From Streptococcus infantis ATCC 700779 (GTDB lineage: Bacteria; Bacillota; Bacilli; Lactobacillales; Streptococcaceae): 64,000 bases of DNA. The notes below the pieces were generated by a model. That model was given only the letters and a program-made list of their open reading frames with translations, made no database searches and was not told the origin of the DNA. Positions 8,901 to 26,156 of this stretch are shown here, piece by piece. Location: assembly GCF_000187465.1 (NCBI RefSeq), contig NZ_GL732439.1, positions 1,077,518-1,141,517 of the forward strand. Direction: 5' to 3'. How positions within the stretch are numbered: the stretch's first letter is position 1; the number at the start of each line of letters is the position of its first letter. Both the position numbers and the translations under genes were made by a program.

Positions 8901-11900
8901 GGTGTAGGGCTTTTTGAACTTCAGTTGCCAATACTTCACGAAGGCCAAGCAAGAATGGACGGATATGTTGTACACCCAACTCAGCTCTTTCATCATGATC
9001 TACATAATGGAAAGTATAAGTTTGTGATTGTTCATAAAGTTTCAAGCCCTTGTAATAGCTATCCCAAAGTCTAGCAGAATCATTGTTTTCAATAGCTTCT
9101 GATCCATCTAGGAAAGCACTCAAAGCATCCATTTGGTCAATAGCATTATCCAACCAATAGTGGATTTGAGCACGCATCTTTTCGTCACCAGATGCTTTAT
9201 AAAGTTGTGCTGCAGCTTTTATTTTAGCAAATTCTGCACGCAATTCTTGACGCTCTGCATTGACATCTTGACCAGCTTTCAACTTAGACATGAAGGCCGC
9301 CAATTTTGGTGCGAGTTCAACAGACTCTTCTAACTTCACAACACGACCATCCATGTTTTGGTTGATCATATGTTTACCAAGTTCACGGAAGGCAACAGAT
9401 GTTTCACTGTCAGTAAACTTACCTGTTTCAACAAAGTTGAAGGCGATGTCATTTACTTTCTTAGCTTCTTCTTCAGACTTCCATTGTTTCCATGCATACT
9501 GAGCTGCCGAGAAGAGGGCAATCTTAGAAGGCTCAGATTGTTGCATTGGATTCAACATGATACCTGAAAGGAGACTTGGGTCCACATTTGGATGAAGGAA
9601 TTTCTCACCGCCACCCAAAATCAAGTGTTGTTTAGAGTTATCTGTAACAGGCCAGTTAATCCATAGAGAAACTGGGCGGTAGGTCCTACCTCCTGCAGTC
9701 AGATTATTCTTAAGGTTTGAAAGGAAGCTTTCAGATACTTCACCCCAAATCTTACCACCAGTAAGGGTCATAGAAGTTGAAGTTGGAAGATTTTCGTTTA
9801 GAGATTTCAACTCATCTTCACGACCATTACCCCAATACTGACCTGGGACAAAAATCATTTCCTTACGAAGGCCAACATAAGTTGCTTGTTTTTCAGTCAA
9901 CCAATCTGTCATGTCCTTCATCAAGCGGTTGTAGCTATTATAGCCACCAACTGGGCTTGGAGCATCATCGGCCAAAATACCGAACTCACGAACGCCGACA
10001 TCCATCAATTGAGTGAACTTAGCCTTAATGGTTTCAAGGTCTTTTTGGTAATCAGCATCGTTGCCAAAACGGATACGGTTGTTCATGAATGGGTGGATGG
10101 TCCAAACATAACGAGTCTTGTTTTGGTTTCCGACACGCGCCAATTCACGGATTTCAGCTAATTTTTCTTCTGGATAAAGTTCACGCCATTTCTTGTTGTG
10201 GTATGGATCGTCTTTTGGTGCAAAGAAGTATTGGGTCAACTTCAAGTCACCACCATAGCGCATCAATTCAGCACGATCAGCATTGCTCCATGGATTTCCA
10301 TAGTAACCTTCGATAAAACCACGATTCTTAATTTCAGCGTAGTCTTCAACAGTTACATTACGTAAAACTGGAGCTTCACTTTCATTAAGCATGTGTTTAA
10401 GAGTCGTCAATCCATAGAAGACTGCATCTGTATCTTTACCGACAATAGAGATTGTATTGTTCTTGATTGACAAAGCATAAGCATCAATCTTATCAAAGAG
10501 TCCTTGAGAAATACCAGATATTTCTTTTTCAGCCTGTGAATGTTGACCATGAACACCAAGATAAATATTTGTAGCACCTGCTACTGCTGCTTGACTACTT
10601 GTATAAGAGATTTGATGATCTTGTAGTACACTCTTCAAGCGGTTGCGAGTATAAATATCTAGATGTTCTCCCATAACAAGATTCACTTGTTTTTGAAGTT
10701 TAGTGACACCTTCGCCGTAAGTGACTTTTTGTGGTGTTGGGAATACCTTGTATTCTTTCTTGAGATAGTCTTGACTTTGTGCTGCAGCAGCAATCGCATC
10801 ATCACTGGCTGGTTTTGTAGCTACAAAGCTATCAGCAAGTTCAGTTGTACCATCGCCCACTTCTTCAACTTTTGGTTGTTCTGGAGTCACCGGTTTCTCA
10901 GGAGTTACCGGTTTCTCAGGAGTTACCGGTTTTTCTGGAACAACTGGTTCTTCTGTTTCACTATCAGAAAGTGGCTTGAGTAGTTGAATTTCTGCGGCAC
11001 TACCAAATCCTGCGACACCTGACAGAACTTTAAATTCTACCTTATTAGTTTCAACTGCTGCAAAATTAACAGTTTTTTCTTTAGTATTATTTTCCCAAGT
11101 TCCTGAAGCAACTTTAACCATTTGACCATCTTTTTGAGCATAGATCTCATAAGAGGTCACGACTCCGTTACCACCACCTGGACGTGGAAGATAAGTCAAA
11201 CCATTGACTTTTTCAGGAGCGTTCAAATTCATAGCAACGGTATAAGGAGCACGGTCTCCAGTCCATTTAGAATGCCAGAAGGTATTTGGATCATTATCGA
11301 AAGCTTTTTCAACTGGTCCTTCATTCTCTGTTCCTGGTGTTTCCTGACTAGTTGCAGAAACTGTGAAGTGATCTGTTGGGATTAAACGTGGGTTTACAAA
11401 TGCTTCATTCGATAACTCTGCACTATGCAAGATTCCTTGGAAGCCACCGATTGTTTCAAGTGGAAGTACCAAGCTATTGTGAGCAAAGCGAGGATGAGCT
11501 GGATTTGCAATACGCTCAACCTTTTCACCGTCTACATAAACTTCTGTTTTTTGTGGTTTCGTAACAACAGAGATTTGATAACGTTTATTCTTCTCTAGCT
11601 TCTTGTCAAATTGAATATGGAATTGTTCAAATTTATAAGCTAAGTAGCCATCCTTGTCCGCAAGATAAAGTTGGTTGTCCCCACTTGTAGAGAAGACTTG
11701 CTCTCCATCACCTGTAACAGTTACATCCAATTTCAAAACATGACTAGGACCAACATCACCAACTAAACCTTCGATACTAGAATCTTTTTCGAAGTTCAAA
11801 CCTGCTTCAGTCTTCTGTACTTTCTTAGCAAGATAATCTTTGACAGTCTCAGGATTAATCTTGAACAAATCTTCTTCAGCAACGGTCTTATCTGGATTAG

Positions 11901-14541
11901 ATTGTGGTGCATAAACACTTGCTGGTTGAATACGTTCTGCATAGGTCTTTGCTGCACGGTCTGAACCCCAAGTGCGTTCTGCAGTTGATTGCATACTCTT
12001 GAAGAAGCGTTTAAAGATATCGTAAGAAGTAAGTCCAGTTTCATGGAGGTCAATGTTGTCATTCCAGACTGCATGACCACCACCAAGGATATTTGGATTA
12101 GAGGCTTCTAAGCGTGGTCCTCCACCTGTTGAGAAGTCATTTGGTGTCCAGCGGTTGTATTGAGTTTCATAGTTTGCATAATCCCCATAACCACCTTGAC
12201 TATTGCTTCCACTTGGAACACTATAGGTTGGAATATCTGTGATATTGATAATCTTAGCACCCTGAGCAATTGCTGCCTGTGGACGTTGCCAGTGGATACT
12301 CCAGATATCCACTTCTACACCATTCCAATCAACAGGTGTAGATCCTTGTTTGGCAGAGAGTGAACCCCAAATACGCGGTGTTAGGCCTTTGCCTTTGATG
12401 TACTGGATCATATCATTGACATAGCGACGATAGCTTTCTGGACTTCCATAGTACTCATCTGTACCGATATGAACAGTAGAAACGCCATGAAGTGGTGCGT
12501 CTTCACCATCGAGCAATTTATCATAGACTGATTTGACAAAAGCGAGCGTCTCTTCGTACTTGTTATCCAAATCTAGCATTGCAACTCTCTCGACATTATG
12601 CTTGTTGGCACTTAGTCGTCCTTTATACATCAAGTCTGGACGTACCTTGACAAAGGATAATGCGTGTCCTGGAGTGTCAATTTCAGGAACAAGGTTGATA
12701 TGCAAGTCTTTCGCAAGGCTAATGATCTGTTGCATTTCTTCCTTGGTGTAATGTTCTTTTGATGTTAATTTTTCACCATTTTCACCGACAACATCAGTTT
12801 CTACACGGAAGCCTGTCTTAGCATTTTTAAGAACATAATCCAGTTCCTCTTGAGGAGTAAGATTTTTCCCTGCTAAATGATCTTTTAAGAAGATATAGTT
12901 GTCATTCAAGTGCAATTGAAGATCGTTCATCTTGTAGTAGGCCATATTGAGCATAATATCTACAAGCGTATCATAAGGGATAAACTTACGACCTGTATCT
13001 AGCATAAAGCCACGGTGACTAAAGCTTGGGAAGTCACGGATTTCTCCGTTTTGCAAGTCATTTTCTCCCAACTGAAGGAGGGTACGAGTTGCATAAAAGG
13101 CACCAGTATTAGTCGCTGCTTCTACAGTAATAACTCCATCTTTAATGGTGATACCATAGCCTTCTTTACCATAACCCTTGTCTTCAACCTTTTTAAACTC
13201 AATACGGTTCTGTGCTTCCTGACCACCGGTTGCGACTTCCAAACCACGATTTTCAAGGTCAGTTTGGTAGAACTTAGCTTCCTTGTCAAATCCAGAATTC
13301 CCAACGGAAATGACAGTTTCAGAAGTAATAGAAGTTTTACCTTCAGTGCCGTACCATTGTTGAACTGCTGGAGCAACTGCAGGTTTGGTTCCAACACCTT
13401 CATCAGCATGCAAACCTTTAATGACAACTTCAAATTCTTTTGTGAAGGTATGGTTATCATTGGTTTGTTGGACCATCACTTTGACATGTTGTTCTGTCAG
13501 CGGTGTGTAGATTTTATTATTTAGGTCGATAACACCTTGCTTATTGCTTCCAATCAAGCTAACTTGACCAGGTAATTTAGGCAATACAAGTGATTTTCCG
13601 TCTTCAGCAACCGCTATTTCTGTAACTTGACGAATATCTGTTGGTTTGCTGGTGTCTGGAATATTTGAGTAGGCACGAATTTCTTGAATACCCACATTTT
13701 TCCATTGCATAGTACCGGCTTGATAATCTGTAATTTCAAGTTTAAGATACTTAGCTTGAACGGCTTCTTTTAAGTCAACTTTTTCATCTAGAACCGGAGT
13801 TCCTGTCCGTTGATGAGCCAACTTCCATTCTCCAGGACCCGATCCATTGACTTCGTCTTGACCTGCATAATAGAGATTCCAAGATTTGATGTTTGGATCA
13901 TTTTGCTCGCCACGAACACGACGGTCCCAATCGATTTCCACATGCTTGATTAAGGTTGTCTTTTCAAGCTTAAATTCGATTGTTGGTTTCACAACATCAC
14001 GGTCAGTTGCCCAACGAGTATCTGGATTTCCATCAATCGCCTTCTCAGCTGTAAATGGTGTGTTCGCTTCATGGTTTGATGCTGTCGTAGTAGCCTTTTC
14101 CAAATGATTGACATCTGGAGTTTCAACCAAATCTTTAGTAACTGGCTTTTCTGCTGGTTTAGCTACTGGTGCTGCTTCTTCTTTTGGAGTTTCAGCTGGT
14201 TTTGGTGTTGCTTCTTCCTTAGGAACTGGAGTTTCAGCTGGTTTTGGAGATACTTCTCCAGTATTTTCAGGCTGAGCTTCCGCATCAGTCGGATTCGTTT
14301 CAGTAGGATCAGTTGGTTTAGCTGATTCAGCTTTTTCAATAGCCGCTGCTATATCCGCTGGTAACTTATCCATGGGCTGAACCTGTGTCACCGTGCCTTC
14401 TGTCTCTGCAGGCCCTTCTGTTTCTGCTGCTTGAACCATACCAGCACCAAAAATGCTTGCACCAATCATGACAGAAGCCGCGCCTATTGCAAACTTACGT
14501 ATACTGTAATGACACCGTCTCTCAAAAAAATGTTTTCCCAT
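5956..14541 (-). CDS. Giant cell-wall-anchored GH20 + GH84 beta-N-acetylhexosaminidase
   Basis: 2861 aa from the ATG at 14541 (AAAGGA site upstream; an in-frame GTG 7 codons earlier is less likely). Domains in order: YSIRK signal peptide (residues 12-38); acidic Pro/Ala-rich region to 145; F5/8C (CBM32-like) module 150-295; GH20 catalytic domain from [10 protein letters not shown] (509) with the catalytic pair D695-E696 in [10 protein letters not shown]; LamG-like region about 920-1055; CBM32 about 1060-1195; PEKPVT linker; GH84 domain with [10 protein letters not shown] at 1406 and catalytic D1525-D1526 in [10 protein letters not shown]; three further discoidin-like modules to about 2440; a 23-unit PTPDPE/K rod; five [12 protein letters not shown] repeats; LPATGE (2829), hydrophobic segment and KKGKED tail. 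GH20 and GH84 both release terminal beta-GlcNAc/GalNAc (some GH20 release lacto-N-biose) by substrate-assisted catalysis. It is probably linked to sortase and trims host N-/O-glycans. The leader has a cre-like site. Confidence 0.93.
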   Translation of the reverse strand: MGKHFFERRCHYSIRKFAIGAASVMIGASIFGAGMVQAAETEGPAETEGTVTQVQPMDKLPADIAAAIEKAESAKPTDPTETNPTDAEAQPENTGEVSPKPAETPVPKEEATPKPAETPKEEAAPVAKPAEKPVTKDLVETPDVNHLEKATTTASNHEANTPFTAEKAIDGNPDTRWATDRDVVKPTIEFKLEKTTLIKHVEIDWDRRVRGEQNDPNIKSWNLYYAGQDEVNGSGPGEWKLAHQRTGTPVLDEKVDLKEAVQAKYLKLEITDYQAGTMQWKNVGIQEIRAYSNIPDTSKPTDIRQVTEIAVAEDGKSLVLPKLPGQVSLIGSNKQGVIDLNNKIYTPLTEQHVKVMVQQTNDNHTFTKEFEVVIKGLHADEGVGTKPAVAPAVQQWYGTEGKTSITSETVISVGNSGFDKEAKFYQTDLENRGLEVATGGQEAQNRIEFKKVEDKGYGKEGYGITIKDGVITVEAATNTGAFYATRTLLQLGENDLQNGEIRDFPSFSHRGFMLDTGRKFIPYDTLVDIMLNMAYYKMNDLQLHLNDNYIFLKDHLAGKNLTPQEELDYVLKNAKTGFRVETDVVGENGEKLTSKEHYTKEEMQQIISLAKDLHINLVPEIDTPGHALSFVKVRPDLMYKGRLSANKHNVERVAMLDLDNKYEETLAFVKSVYDKLLDGEDAPLHGVSTVHIGTDEYYGSPESYRRYVNDMIQYIKGKGLTPRIWGSLSAKQGSTPVDWNGVEVDIWSIHWQRPQAAIAQGAKIINITDIPTYSVPSGSNSQGGYGDYANYETQYNRWTPNDFSTGGGPRLEASNPNILGGGHAVWNDNIDLHETGLTSYDIFKRFFKSMQSTAERTWGSDRAAKTYAERIQPASVYAPQSNPDKTVAEEDLFKINPETVKDYLAKKVQKTEAGLNFEKDSSIEGLVGDVGPSHVLKLDVTVTGDGEQVFSTSGDNQLYLADKDGYLAYKFEQFHIQFDKKLEKNKRYQISVVTKPQKTEVYVDGEKVERIANPAHPRFAHNSLVLPLETIGGFQGILHSAELSNEAFVNPRLIPTDHFTVSATSQETPGTENEGPVEKAFDNDPNTFWHSKWTGDRAPYTVAMNLNAPEKVNGLTYLPRPGGGNGVVTSYEIYAQKDGQMVKVASGTWENNTKEKTVNFAAVETNKVEFKVLSGVAGFGSAAEIQLLKPLSDSETEEPVVPEKPVTPEKPVTPEKPVTPEQPKVEEVGDGTTELADSFVATKPASDDAIAAAAQSQDYLKKEYKVFPTPQKVTYGEGVTKLQKQVNLVMGEHLDIYTRNRLKSVLQDHQISYTSSQAAVAGATNIYLGVHGQHSQAEKEISGISQGLFDKIDAYALSIKNNTISIVGKDTDAVFYGLTTLKHMLNESEAPVLRNVTVEDYAEIKNRGFIEGYYGNPWSNADRAELMRYGGDLKLTQYFFAPKDDPYHNKKWRELYPEEKLAEIRELARVGNQNKTRYVWTIHPFMNNRIRFGNDADYQKDLETIKAKFTQLMDVGVREFGILADDAPSPVGGYNSYNRLMKDMTDWLTEKQATYVGLRKEMIFVPGQYWGNGREDELKSLNENLPTSTSMTLTGGKIWGEVSESFLSNLKNNLTAGGRTYRPVSLWINWPVTDNSKQHLILGGGEKFLHPNVDPSLLSGIMLNPMQQSEPSKIALFSAAQYAWKQWKSEEEAKKVNDIAFNFVETGKFTDSETSVAFRELGKHMINQNMDGRVVKLEESVELAPKLAAFMSKLKAGQDVNAERQELRAEFAKIKAAAQLYKASGDEKMRAQIHYWLDNAIDQMDALSAFLDGSEAIENNDSARLWDSYYKGLKLYEQSQTYTFHYVDHDERAELGVQHIRPFLLGLREVLATEVQKALHPDQVISTFITNRTGVEGGLAEVTDGDLGTHALIKSPNSIQTGDYIGLKFNKAVPIQNLTFAMGTQANPRDTFNNAKVEYLNENDEWVTLSEPSYTGNEPLLKFENLNINAKAVRMIATSDRENTWFAVREIAVNRPVEVSRPKQAATVTISPNLMYKYNTTVAQITDGRDNTEAMLANADRTDTTPVGGWVQLDLGGVKPVTKVRLVQGSGDKLAEGVLEYSTDGTSWQELDRLTGEQTKEIETPISARYVRVRNTKNINLWWRIADFSVETRAGNSEMTDTNVESLKSTPVYDSLGRYDMQIPSGTKLPAHSYLGMKLDRLHQAESIQAIGIGNPALDLEFSPNAQEWYPASQVTDKSLVRYARLVNKTDQEQAVTATSLLVKTKEVEPTELDSTSMGIDAYYGANDVRKIKNLDQLFDGVYNNFVEFSDYARKDGHITLKLGSEREIKKIRAYIQDGTKNYLRDGKIQVSQDGKTWTDVVTVGDGVANEMRDDSLTDGWTHDSKMPGNRYIEGELASPVKANYLRVLFTANYDARFVGFTELVINDGEFVKPINDPTVQGNSGESRGNLYTNLVDGKVLTSYKAEKDQGELVYHLSEPTDANHIRLVSSLPQGVAARLLARTLKTDRDGAWTDLGAITSSFQTFAVRDKAPLLDVKLIWEGGKPEFYEMTTYYQELSEEPEQPTPDPEPTPDPEPTPDPKPTPDPEPTPDPKPTPDPEPTPDPEPTPDPKPTPDPEPTPDPKPTPDPEPTPDPKPTPDPEPTPDPEPTPDPEPTPNPEPTPDPEPTPDPEPTPDPEPTPDPEPTPDPEPTPDPEPTPEPEVLSSKGDQQPPVVEIPEFTGGVNAAEAAVHDIPEFNGGVNWVEADKNELPEFNGGVNWVEADKNELPEFKGGVNWVEAAKNEVPEYKEPVANPVTPIANHKQPSSSTNQKQEPEGPNAPVTEAKGQLPATGEQDSVGLAFLASLGLVLSATFIKKGKED
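6178..6405 (-). repeat. 51-bp tandem repeats coding [12 protein letters not shown] units (GH20/GH84 protein)
   Basis: Five successive 17-aa units (first one divergent) with the core [14 protein letters not shown] lie between the proline rod and the LPATG anchor. The third and fourth units are nearly identical at DNA level. The same block occurs at the 3' end of the neighbouring gene. Confidence 0.85.
6436..6849 (-). repeat. 23 x 18-bp repeats coding the PTPDPE/K rod
   Basis: 414 bp of an exactly phased 18-bp unit encode 23 copies of [12 protein letters not shown] or rare variants (one PTPNPE, last PTPEPE). In the amino-terminal half E and K units are interspersed; the carboxy-terminal half is all E. 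It is a polyproline-type spacer through the cell wall and prone to slippage changes in copy number. Confidence 0.9.
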
Positions 14542-14560
14542 TTTCTTTATTTCCTTTCCC

Positions 14561-14586
14561 ACGCTTAAATTGGGTAAGCGTTATCA
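14561..14586 (-). promoter_or_regulatory. cre-like site and inverted repeat in the GH20/GH84 leader
   Basis: The minus strand reads TGATAACGCTTAC (14574-14586), close to the catabolite-responsive element TGWAANCGNTNWCA. It overlaps a perfect 7-bp inverted repeat, ACGCTTA (14561-14567) and TAAGCGT (14575-14581), directly before the ribosome site. Its position, 33-45 nt ahead of the ATG, suggests CcpA roadblock repression or a leader hairpin. Confidence 0.55.
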
Positions 14587-14596
14587 TTTCCCTTTT

Positions 14597-14621
14597 AAAA
14601 AGGGAGGACCAAGAGGTCCTC
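14597..14621 (-). terminator. Hairpin terminator between the two giant genes
   Basis: GAGGACC (14604-14610) and GGTCCTC (14615-14621) form a perfect stem with a 4-nt loop, followed on the minus strand by CCTTTTT. It ends the GH101 transcript only 55 nt before the next start codon, leaving no room for a promoter after it, so the downstream gene relies on readthrough or on a start inside the short region before the hairpin. Confidence 0.75.
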
Positions 14622-14694
14622 TCTAGGTGTTTGGTTTTCTCCATTACAATAAGTTAGGAGTTTGAGTTTTCATAGTATAAAACTCTATTATATT

Positions 14695-21468
<6,774 letters not shown>

Positions 21469-21475
21469 TTAAAAA

Positions 21476-21488
21476 GTAAGCGTTTGCA
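21476..21488 (-). promoter_or_regulatory. cre-like site in the GH101 leader
   Basis: The minus strand reads TGCAAACGCTTAC, one mismatch in the core of the cre consensus TGWAANCGNTNWCA, 26-38 nt before the ATG and about 70 nt after the predicted transcription start. GCTTA (21467-21471) and TAAGC (21477-21481) form an inverted repeat next to the ribosome site, the same arrangement as in the other giant gene. Confidence 0.55.
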
Positions 21489-21533
21489 TTTCGTCTTAAA
21501 AAAATAACCCCCTTCATTATTTTCGCTTATTTT

Positions 21534-21686
21534 TTAAACATATAAATATTTCTTATACCATTTTAATATATCAAAAATCAGTTTAAAAATCAATACTATA
21601 TTAGTTAAAATTAGTAAAAGTAAAATCAAAATTCCGAACCAGATTGAAAGTCCTTTTACTACAAGAAAACCTATAATCATAGGCAT
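21534..21686 (-). other. Possible 50-aa hydrophobic small ORF
   Basis: ATG CCT ATG starts a 51-codon frame directly after the ftsK terminator T-run. It encodes a long hydrophobic stretch (residues 4-38) ending in LKWYKKYLYV, which looks like a single-span membrane peptide. Against it: no ribosome site precedes either ATG, the region is T-rich (which favours F, L and I codons by chance), and the predicted GH101 promoter lies inside it. Recorded as a candidate only. Confidence 0.2.
21565..21593 (-). promoter_or_regulatory. Promoter of the protease/GH101 gene
   Basis: The minus strand shows TTGATT (21588-21593), 17 nt, TATATT (21565-21570). Predicted start near 21558 gives a leader of about 108 nt containing the cre-like site. 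Confidence 0.5.
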
Positions 21687-21687
21687 A

Positions 21688-21752
21688 AAAAAAGAAATCA
21701 CCTTCGAAAAATTAGAGTAGATTATCCCTATTTTCGAAAGGTGATTTCTTGA
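21688..21752 (-). terminator. ftsK terminator
   Basis: A long stem of about 20 bp (AAGAAATCACCTTTCGAAAA against its near-complement) with a 22-nt loop is followed by seven T on the minus strand, 25 nt after the ftsK stop. Confidence 0.85.
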
Positions 21753-21776
21753 ATTTTTATTCTATTTTCAAACAAT

Positions 21777-24110
21777 TTATTGTTGTAAGACTTTTCGAGG
21801 TTTTGTCCCTTCAGCAGGACCAATAACTCCAGCCATCTCTAATTCTTCCATCAATCGAGTTGCTCGGTTAAAACCAACAGATAGACGGCGCTGAATCATG
21901 GATGCACTTGCTTTTTGAGTTTCAATAACCAAAGCCTTGGCTTCTTCGAAAAGTGGATCTCCAGCATCATCGCTAGAACCAAAATCACCTTCTGTCTCAG
22001 ATACTTCTCCTGGGTCAAAGCTTTCATCATAATCCGCATCTGCTTGAGCCTTAATGAAGCTAACAATACGTTCCACATCATCATCAGAGATAAAGGAACC
22101 TTGCAAGCGAACAGGGTGATTTTCATCGATTGGTTTAAAGAGCATATCCCCTCGACCAAGCAATTTCTCCGCACCATTTTCATCTAAAATCGTACGTGAA
22201 TCCGTTCCTGAAGAAACAGCAAATGCTACACGTGACGGCACATTGGCCTTAATCAAACCAGAGATAACATCCACTGAAGGACGCTGGGTTGCAAGAATCA
22301 TGTGAATACCAGCTGCACGCGCCTTTTGTCCGAGTCGGATAATGGCATCTTCTACTTCCTTGCTAGCAACCATCATGAGGTCAGCCAACTCATCCACAAT
22401 CACGACGATTAAAGGTAGAGGCACTTGTTTGTACTCTGATTGAGCGTTGAATTCCTCAACTTTAGCATTGAAACCGGCAATATTTCGAACGCCAACCTTA
22501 GCAAATAGTTCGTAGCGGTTTTCCATCTCATCAACGACTTTTTGAAGGGCCTTGCTGGCCTTACGAGGGTTGGTCACAACTGGAATCAAGAGATGAGGGA
22601 TATCGTTGTATACTGAAAGCTCAACCATCTTAGGGTCCACCATCATAAACTTAACCTGGTCAGGGCGGGCCTTCATCAAAATACTTGCGATAATGCCATT
22701 AACTGCAACGGATTTACCAGAACCTGTAGAACCGGCCACTAGCAAGTGAGGCATTTTAGCCAAATCAAAACTACGAGCCGTACCATTGACTGCTTTCCCA
22801 AGAGGAATTTCTAAAAGATTTTCAGGTTTTGTTTGAGATTGTTCCCAAAGCTCACGGAAGGATACAGTTGCAATTTCTGAGTTAGGAACTTCGATACCTA
22901 CCAAGGATTTCCCAGGAATCGGTGCTTCGATACGGACATCTTTAGCTGCCAAAGCCAAAGCTAAATCGTCTGCTAGGTTTGAAATACGGTTGACACGGAC
23001 ACCAACTGCAGGTTTAACCTCATACTTGGTCACCGACGGACCGATTTCCGCTCTTTCTACAGTCACTTTAATACCAAAACTTGCGAAGGTCTCTTCCAAA
23101 ATTTTAATATTTTCTCGAACGATTTTCTTTTCTTTTGACTGATCTTTTGGTTTGTCTGGCGCAAAGAGTTGCAAGCTTGGAAGCTTATACTCCAAGGCCT
23201 TTTTAGCAGAAAAATCTACTTCAACCTCTTCGTCATCATCTTCTTCAGAGAAAACTTCTTCCTCTGGATAGTCTCCTTCTTCAGGGTAATCAAAATCAGC
23301 TTGCGGGAGAATAATCTCAGGTTCTACCCATTCCTCCTCTGGAAGTGGAGGAAATTCTTGCAGTGGTTGGTCTGATAAGATTTCTCCAGTTTCCATATCT
23401 ACAGGCTGCATGTCAAGCAAAGCCTGCTCTTCTCTTTCTTTTTCAAGTCTTGCTTGCTCTTCTGCTTCTCTTCGTGCCTTTTCTTCTTCACGCTTGATAA
23501 AGCGCTCTTGTTTTTTCTGTTCACGGCGTTCCATCCAAATAGCAAATCGAGCTGAAAGAAAATCAGCAATATCATAGATAGACCATGGACTCATTAAAAG
23601 AGCTCCGATTAAGATTAAGATTGCCCCGATGAAATAGGTACCGATGTTTGAGAACAAAAAGGCTACCGGAATGTAGAGACCTACCCCTAACAAGCCTCCC
23701 CCTGCAAAACCGGTTACTTGAAAACTGGTTAAATCTTTAAAGATTTGTCCAATCGTTCCTTGAAAAATAGCATTTGCCATGCTAAGCTTCCAGACAAGAT
23801 AAGCTTGAAAGATGAGGAGTAAGCCTGCAAAAATAAAGAAGAAACCTGCTAGCAAGCCTTCTTGTTTATGAATCCATTTAAAGAAGAATAGATAAATCAA
23901 GAGAGAGAAAATAGCTAAGTATGCTAAACTCCCTACGAGTAAGCGAATCAGGTTATAAACAGTGATTCCGACAGCTCCCCATTTAAGAGCAGCAAAAATT
24001 AAACAGATAGCCAAAGCTAAGGAAATCAACATTCGTTGAATCGCTTGTTTTCTTTCCAATTCTGCTTTAGACGGTCTTCGTCTTGTTTTAGTTGTATTCT
24101 TGTTTGCCAT
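21777..24110 (-). CDS. ftsK: DNA translocase FtsK/SpoIIIE
   Basis: 777 aa. It pumps chromosomal DNA through the closing septum. The N-terminus holds about four membrane spans (residues 25-185), then a charged coiled linker with acidic runs (about 195-300), then the RecA-like motor with Walker [13 protein letters not shown] and Walker B region [16 protein letters not shown], the loop [12 protein letters not shown], and a C-terminal gamma winged helix ([18 protein letters not shown]) that reads KOPS-like sequences. Length and order are normal for streptococci. Monocistronic, with its own strong terminator. Confidence 0.97.
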   Translation of the reverse strand: MANKNTTKTRRRPSKAELERKQAIQRMLISLALAICLIFAALKWGAVGITVYNLIRLLVGSLAYLAIFSLLIYLFFFKWIHKQEGLLAGFFFIFAGLLLIFQAYLVWKLSMANAIFQGTIGQIFKDLTSFQVTGFAGGGLLGVGLYIPVAFLFSNIGTYFIGAILILIGALLMSPWSIYDIADFLSARFAIWMERREQKKQERFIKREEEKARREAEEQARLEKEREEQALLDMQPVDMETGEILSDQPLQEFPPLPEEEWVEPEIILPQADFDYPEEGDYPEEEVFSEEDDDEEVEVDFSAKKALEYKLPSLQLFAPDKPKDQSKEKKIVRENIKILEETFASFGIKVTVERAEIGPSVTKYEVKPAVGVRVNRISNLADDLALALAAKDVRIEAPIPGKSLVGIEVPNSEIATVSFRELWEQSQTKPENLLEIPLGKAVNGTARSFDLAKMPHLLVAGSTGSGKSVAVNGIIASILMKARPDQVKFMMVDPKMVELSVYNDIPHLLIPVVTNPRKASKALQKVVDEMENRYELFAKVGVRNIAGFNAKVEEFNAQSEYKQVPLPLIVVIVDELADLMMVASKEVEDAIIRLGQKARAAGIHMILATQRPSVDVISGLIKANVPSRVAFAVSSGTDSRTILDENGAEKLLGRGDMLFKPIDENHPVRLQGSFISDDDVERIVSFIKAQADADYDESFDPGEVSETEGDFGSSDDAGDPLFEEAKALVIETQKASASMIQRRLSVGFNRATRLMEELEMAGVIGPAEGTKPRKVLQQ

Positions 24111-24151
24111 GCTTCTATTATATCATATTTCATGAACTTTTCGAGAGGTTA

Positions 24152-24187
24152 AAAAAATGACTGCCCACTTTCGTGTTCAGTCATTTG
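24152..24187 (-). terminator. fruA terminator
   Basis: ATGACTG and CAGTCAT form a stem with a 17-nt loop followed by TTTTTTT on the minus strand, closing the fruRKA operon. Confidence 0.8.
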
Positions 24188-24200
24188 AATGTGTTTGTGA

Positions 24201-26156
24201 TTATTTTTCTAATGGTTTACGAAGGTAACCGTAAACTACACCACTGACAATTGCTCCTACCAAGACAAAGACAAGGTAAAGAAGAGCATTTGAAGTAAGG
24301 GCGATAACGAAGATTCCTCCGTGAGGAGCCATGAGTTTGATATTTGCAAGACCAACGAGTCCACCTGCTACCGCTGAACCAAGGATGAAGCTCGGGATAG
24401 CACGAGCTGGGTCTGCTGCACCAAATGGAATCGCACCTTCAGTGATAAATGACAAGCCCATAACGATGTTCGTCAAACCAGAGTTACGTTCTTCTTTGGT
24501 AAATTTATTCTTAAAGAGAAGCGTTGCCACAAAGATTGCAAGTGGTGGAACCATTCCTCCAGCCATAACTGCTGCCATGGCTACTGAACCACCTGTTGCC
24601 ACTGTTGCTGCAAGAGTACCAGTACCAAAGACGTAGGCTGCTTTATTGACAGGGCCACCCATATCGACAGCCATCATTCCTCCAAGAACGACTCCAAGAA
24701 GGACAGCTGATCCACCTTCAAGACCACCAAGGAAGTTGTTCATACCAGTGTTGATTGCAGCCATTGGGATATTAACAGCTAGCATGACAAAGCCTGTCAA
24801 GATTGTTCCAAAAAGTGGCAAGAGAAGGATTGATTTAGCACCTTCAAGTGAGCGAGGAACCTTCACGTATTTCTTAACCAAGAGCACCAAGGCACCTGCG
24901 ATAAATCCACCTACGAGGGCTCCAAGGAAACCTGATGATACTCCTGCAAGAGCTGAAGTTGCTTCACCACCCTGAGCGTAAGGAATTTTACCAAAGGCAT
25001 AACCTTCTTTAGCGATGGCACCAGCTACGAAACCGGCTACCAAACCTGGTTTTTCAGCGATTGAGTAAGCAACATATCCTGCAAATACTGGAAGCATTAA
25101 ACCAAAGGCAGAACCACCAATTTTCATGAACATTGAAGCGAGTTCATGGTAAGAACCAAGATTTCCAAGGCTCTCATTTGGAACCCCCAAAGCACCATCA
25201 ATCAAGAAGGCGAGGGCAATCATGATACCACCACCAATAACGAATGGCAACATTTGTGATACACCACTCATCAAGTGTTTGTAGAAGGCACCACCTAGAC
25301 TTTGTTTTTCATTAGATGCTGTTGAAGCTTGCGCTCCATTAGCAGCACGATATACTTCAGCATTACCAGAAAGAGCCAAGTTGATCAACTCTTCTGTCTT
25401 CCGAATACCATCTGCAACTGGACGATTCACCAATGGTTTACCATCGAAACGATCCATCTCAACTGCTTTATCTGCAGCGATGATAACAGCTTTGGCATTG
25501 CGGATATCTTCTGCTGTCAATTTGTTGCCAACACCACTTGCACCGTTGGTTTCAACCTTGATACCAACACCCATTTCTGCAGCCACTTTTTGAAGAGCTT
25601 CTTGGGCCATGTATGTGTGGGCAATGCCTGTTGTACAAGCTGTAACTGCTACGATAAAGTCACCAGATTCATTTGCAGGAGCTTGAACTGGTTCTTGAGC
25701 TTTTTCTGAAGCTTGGTCAAAGAGTTCAATGACTTGATCAGCTGATGTTACTTGACGAAGTTTATCAGCAAATCCGTCTTTCATCAAATACTGTGACAAT
25801 TTTGCCAAGGCAGCCAAGTGAGTATCATTGGCACCTTCTGGAGCAGCAATCATAAAGAAGAGGTCAGTTGCTTGTCCGTCTAAACTTTCATAGTCAACAC
25901 CCTTGTTCGACTTAGCAAAGAGAACTGTAGCTTCCTTTACAGCAGAATTTTTGCTGTGTGGCATAGCGATACCGTCGCCCAAGCCTGTAGAAGTCAAAGC
26001 TTCACGCGCTAAAATTCCTTCTTTGAAGGTTTCAAAATCTGTCACATATCCGTGTTCAACCAAGCTATGAATCATTTCTTCGATAGCTGCTGTTTTTTCA
26101 GTTGCTTGCAAATCAAGCAACATGACATCTTTTCTCAATAAATCTTGAATTTTCAT
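24201..26156 (-). CDS. fruA: PTS fructose-specific transporter, IIABC fusion
   Basis: 651 aa. It imports fructose and phosphorylates it to fructose-1-phosphate. Order A-B-C: an EIIA domain (about 1-150) with phospho-histidine H67 in AMPHSKN; an EIIB domain (about 165-265) with phospho-cysteine C174 in VTACTTGIAHTYMA; a linker; and the EIIC channel (about 290-651) with roughly nine membrane spans and GVSQMLPFVIGGG at its start. The ATG overlaps the fruK stop by 4 nt, so translation is coupled. Controlled with fruR and fruK through the promoter, repeats and cre near 27.8 kb. Confidence 0.97.
   Translation of the reverse strand: MKIQDLLRKDVMLLDLQATEKTAAIEEMIHSLVEHGYVTDFETFKEGILAREALTSTGLGDGIAMPHSKNSAVKEATVLFAKSNKGVDYESLDGQATDLFFMIAAPEGANDTHLAALAKLSQYLMKDGFADKLRQVTSADQVIELFDQASEKAQEPVQAPANESGDFIVAVTACTTGIAHTYMAQEALQKVAAEMGVGIKVETNGASGVGNKLTAEDIRNAKAVIIAADKAVEMDRFDGKPLVNRPVADGIRKTEELINLALSGNAEVYRAANGAQASTASNEKQSLGGAFYKHLMSGVSQMLPFVIGGGIMIALAFLIDGALGVPNESLGNLGSYHELASMFMKIGGSAFGLMLPVFAGYVAYSIAEKPGLVAGFVAGAIAKEGYAFGKIPYAQGGEATSALAGVSSGFLGALVGGFIAGALVLLVKKYVKVPRSLEGAKSILLLPLFGTILTGFVMLAVNIPMAAINTGMNNFLGGLEGGSAVLLGVVLGGMMAVDMGGPVNKAAYVFGTGTLAATVATGGSVAMAAVMAGGMVPPLAIFVATLLFKNKFTKEERNSGLTNIVMGLSFITEGAIPFGAADPARAIPSFILGSAVAGGLVGLANIKLMAPHGGIFVIALTSNALLYLVFVLVGAIVSGVVYGYLRKPLEK

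Noticed and set aside
13015..13524. 169-codon plus-strand frame inside the GH20 region
   Set aside because: Fully antisense to a well-supported coding sequence, Cys/Phe-rich composition typical of shadow frames, no ribosome site.
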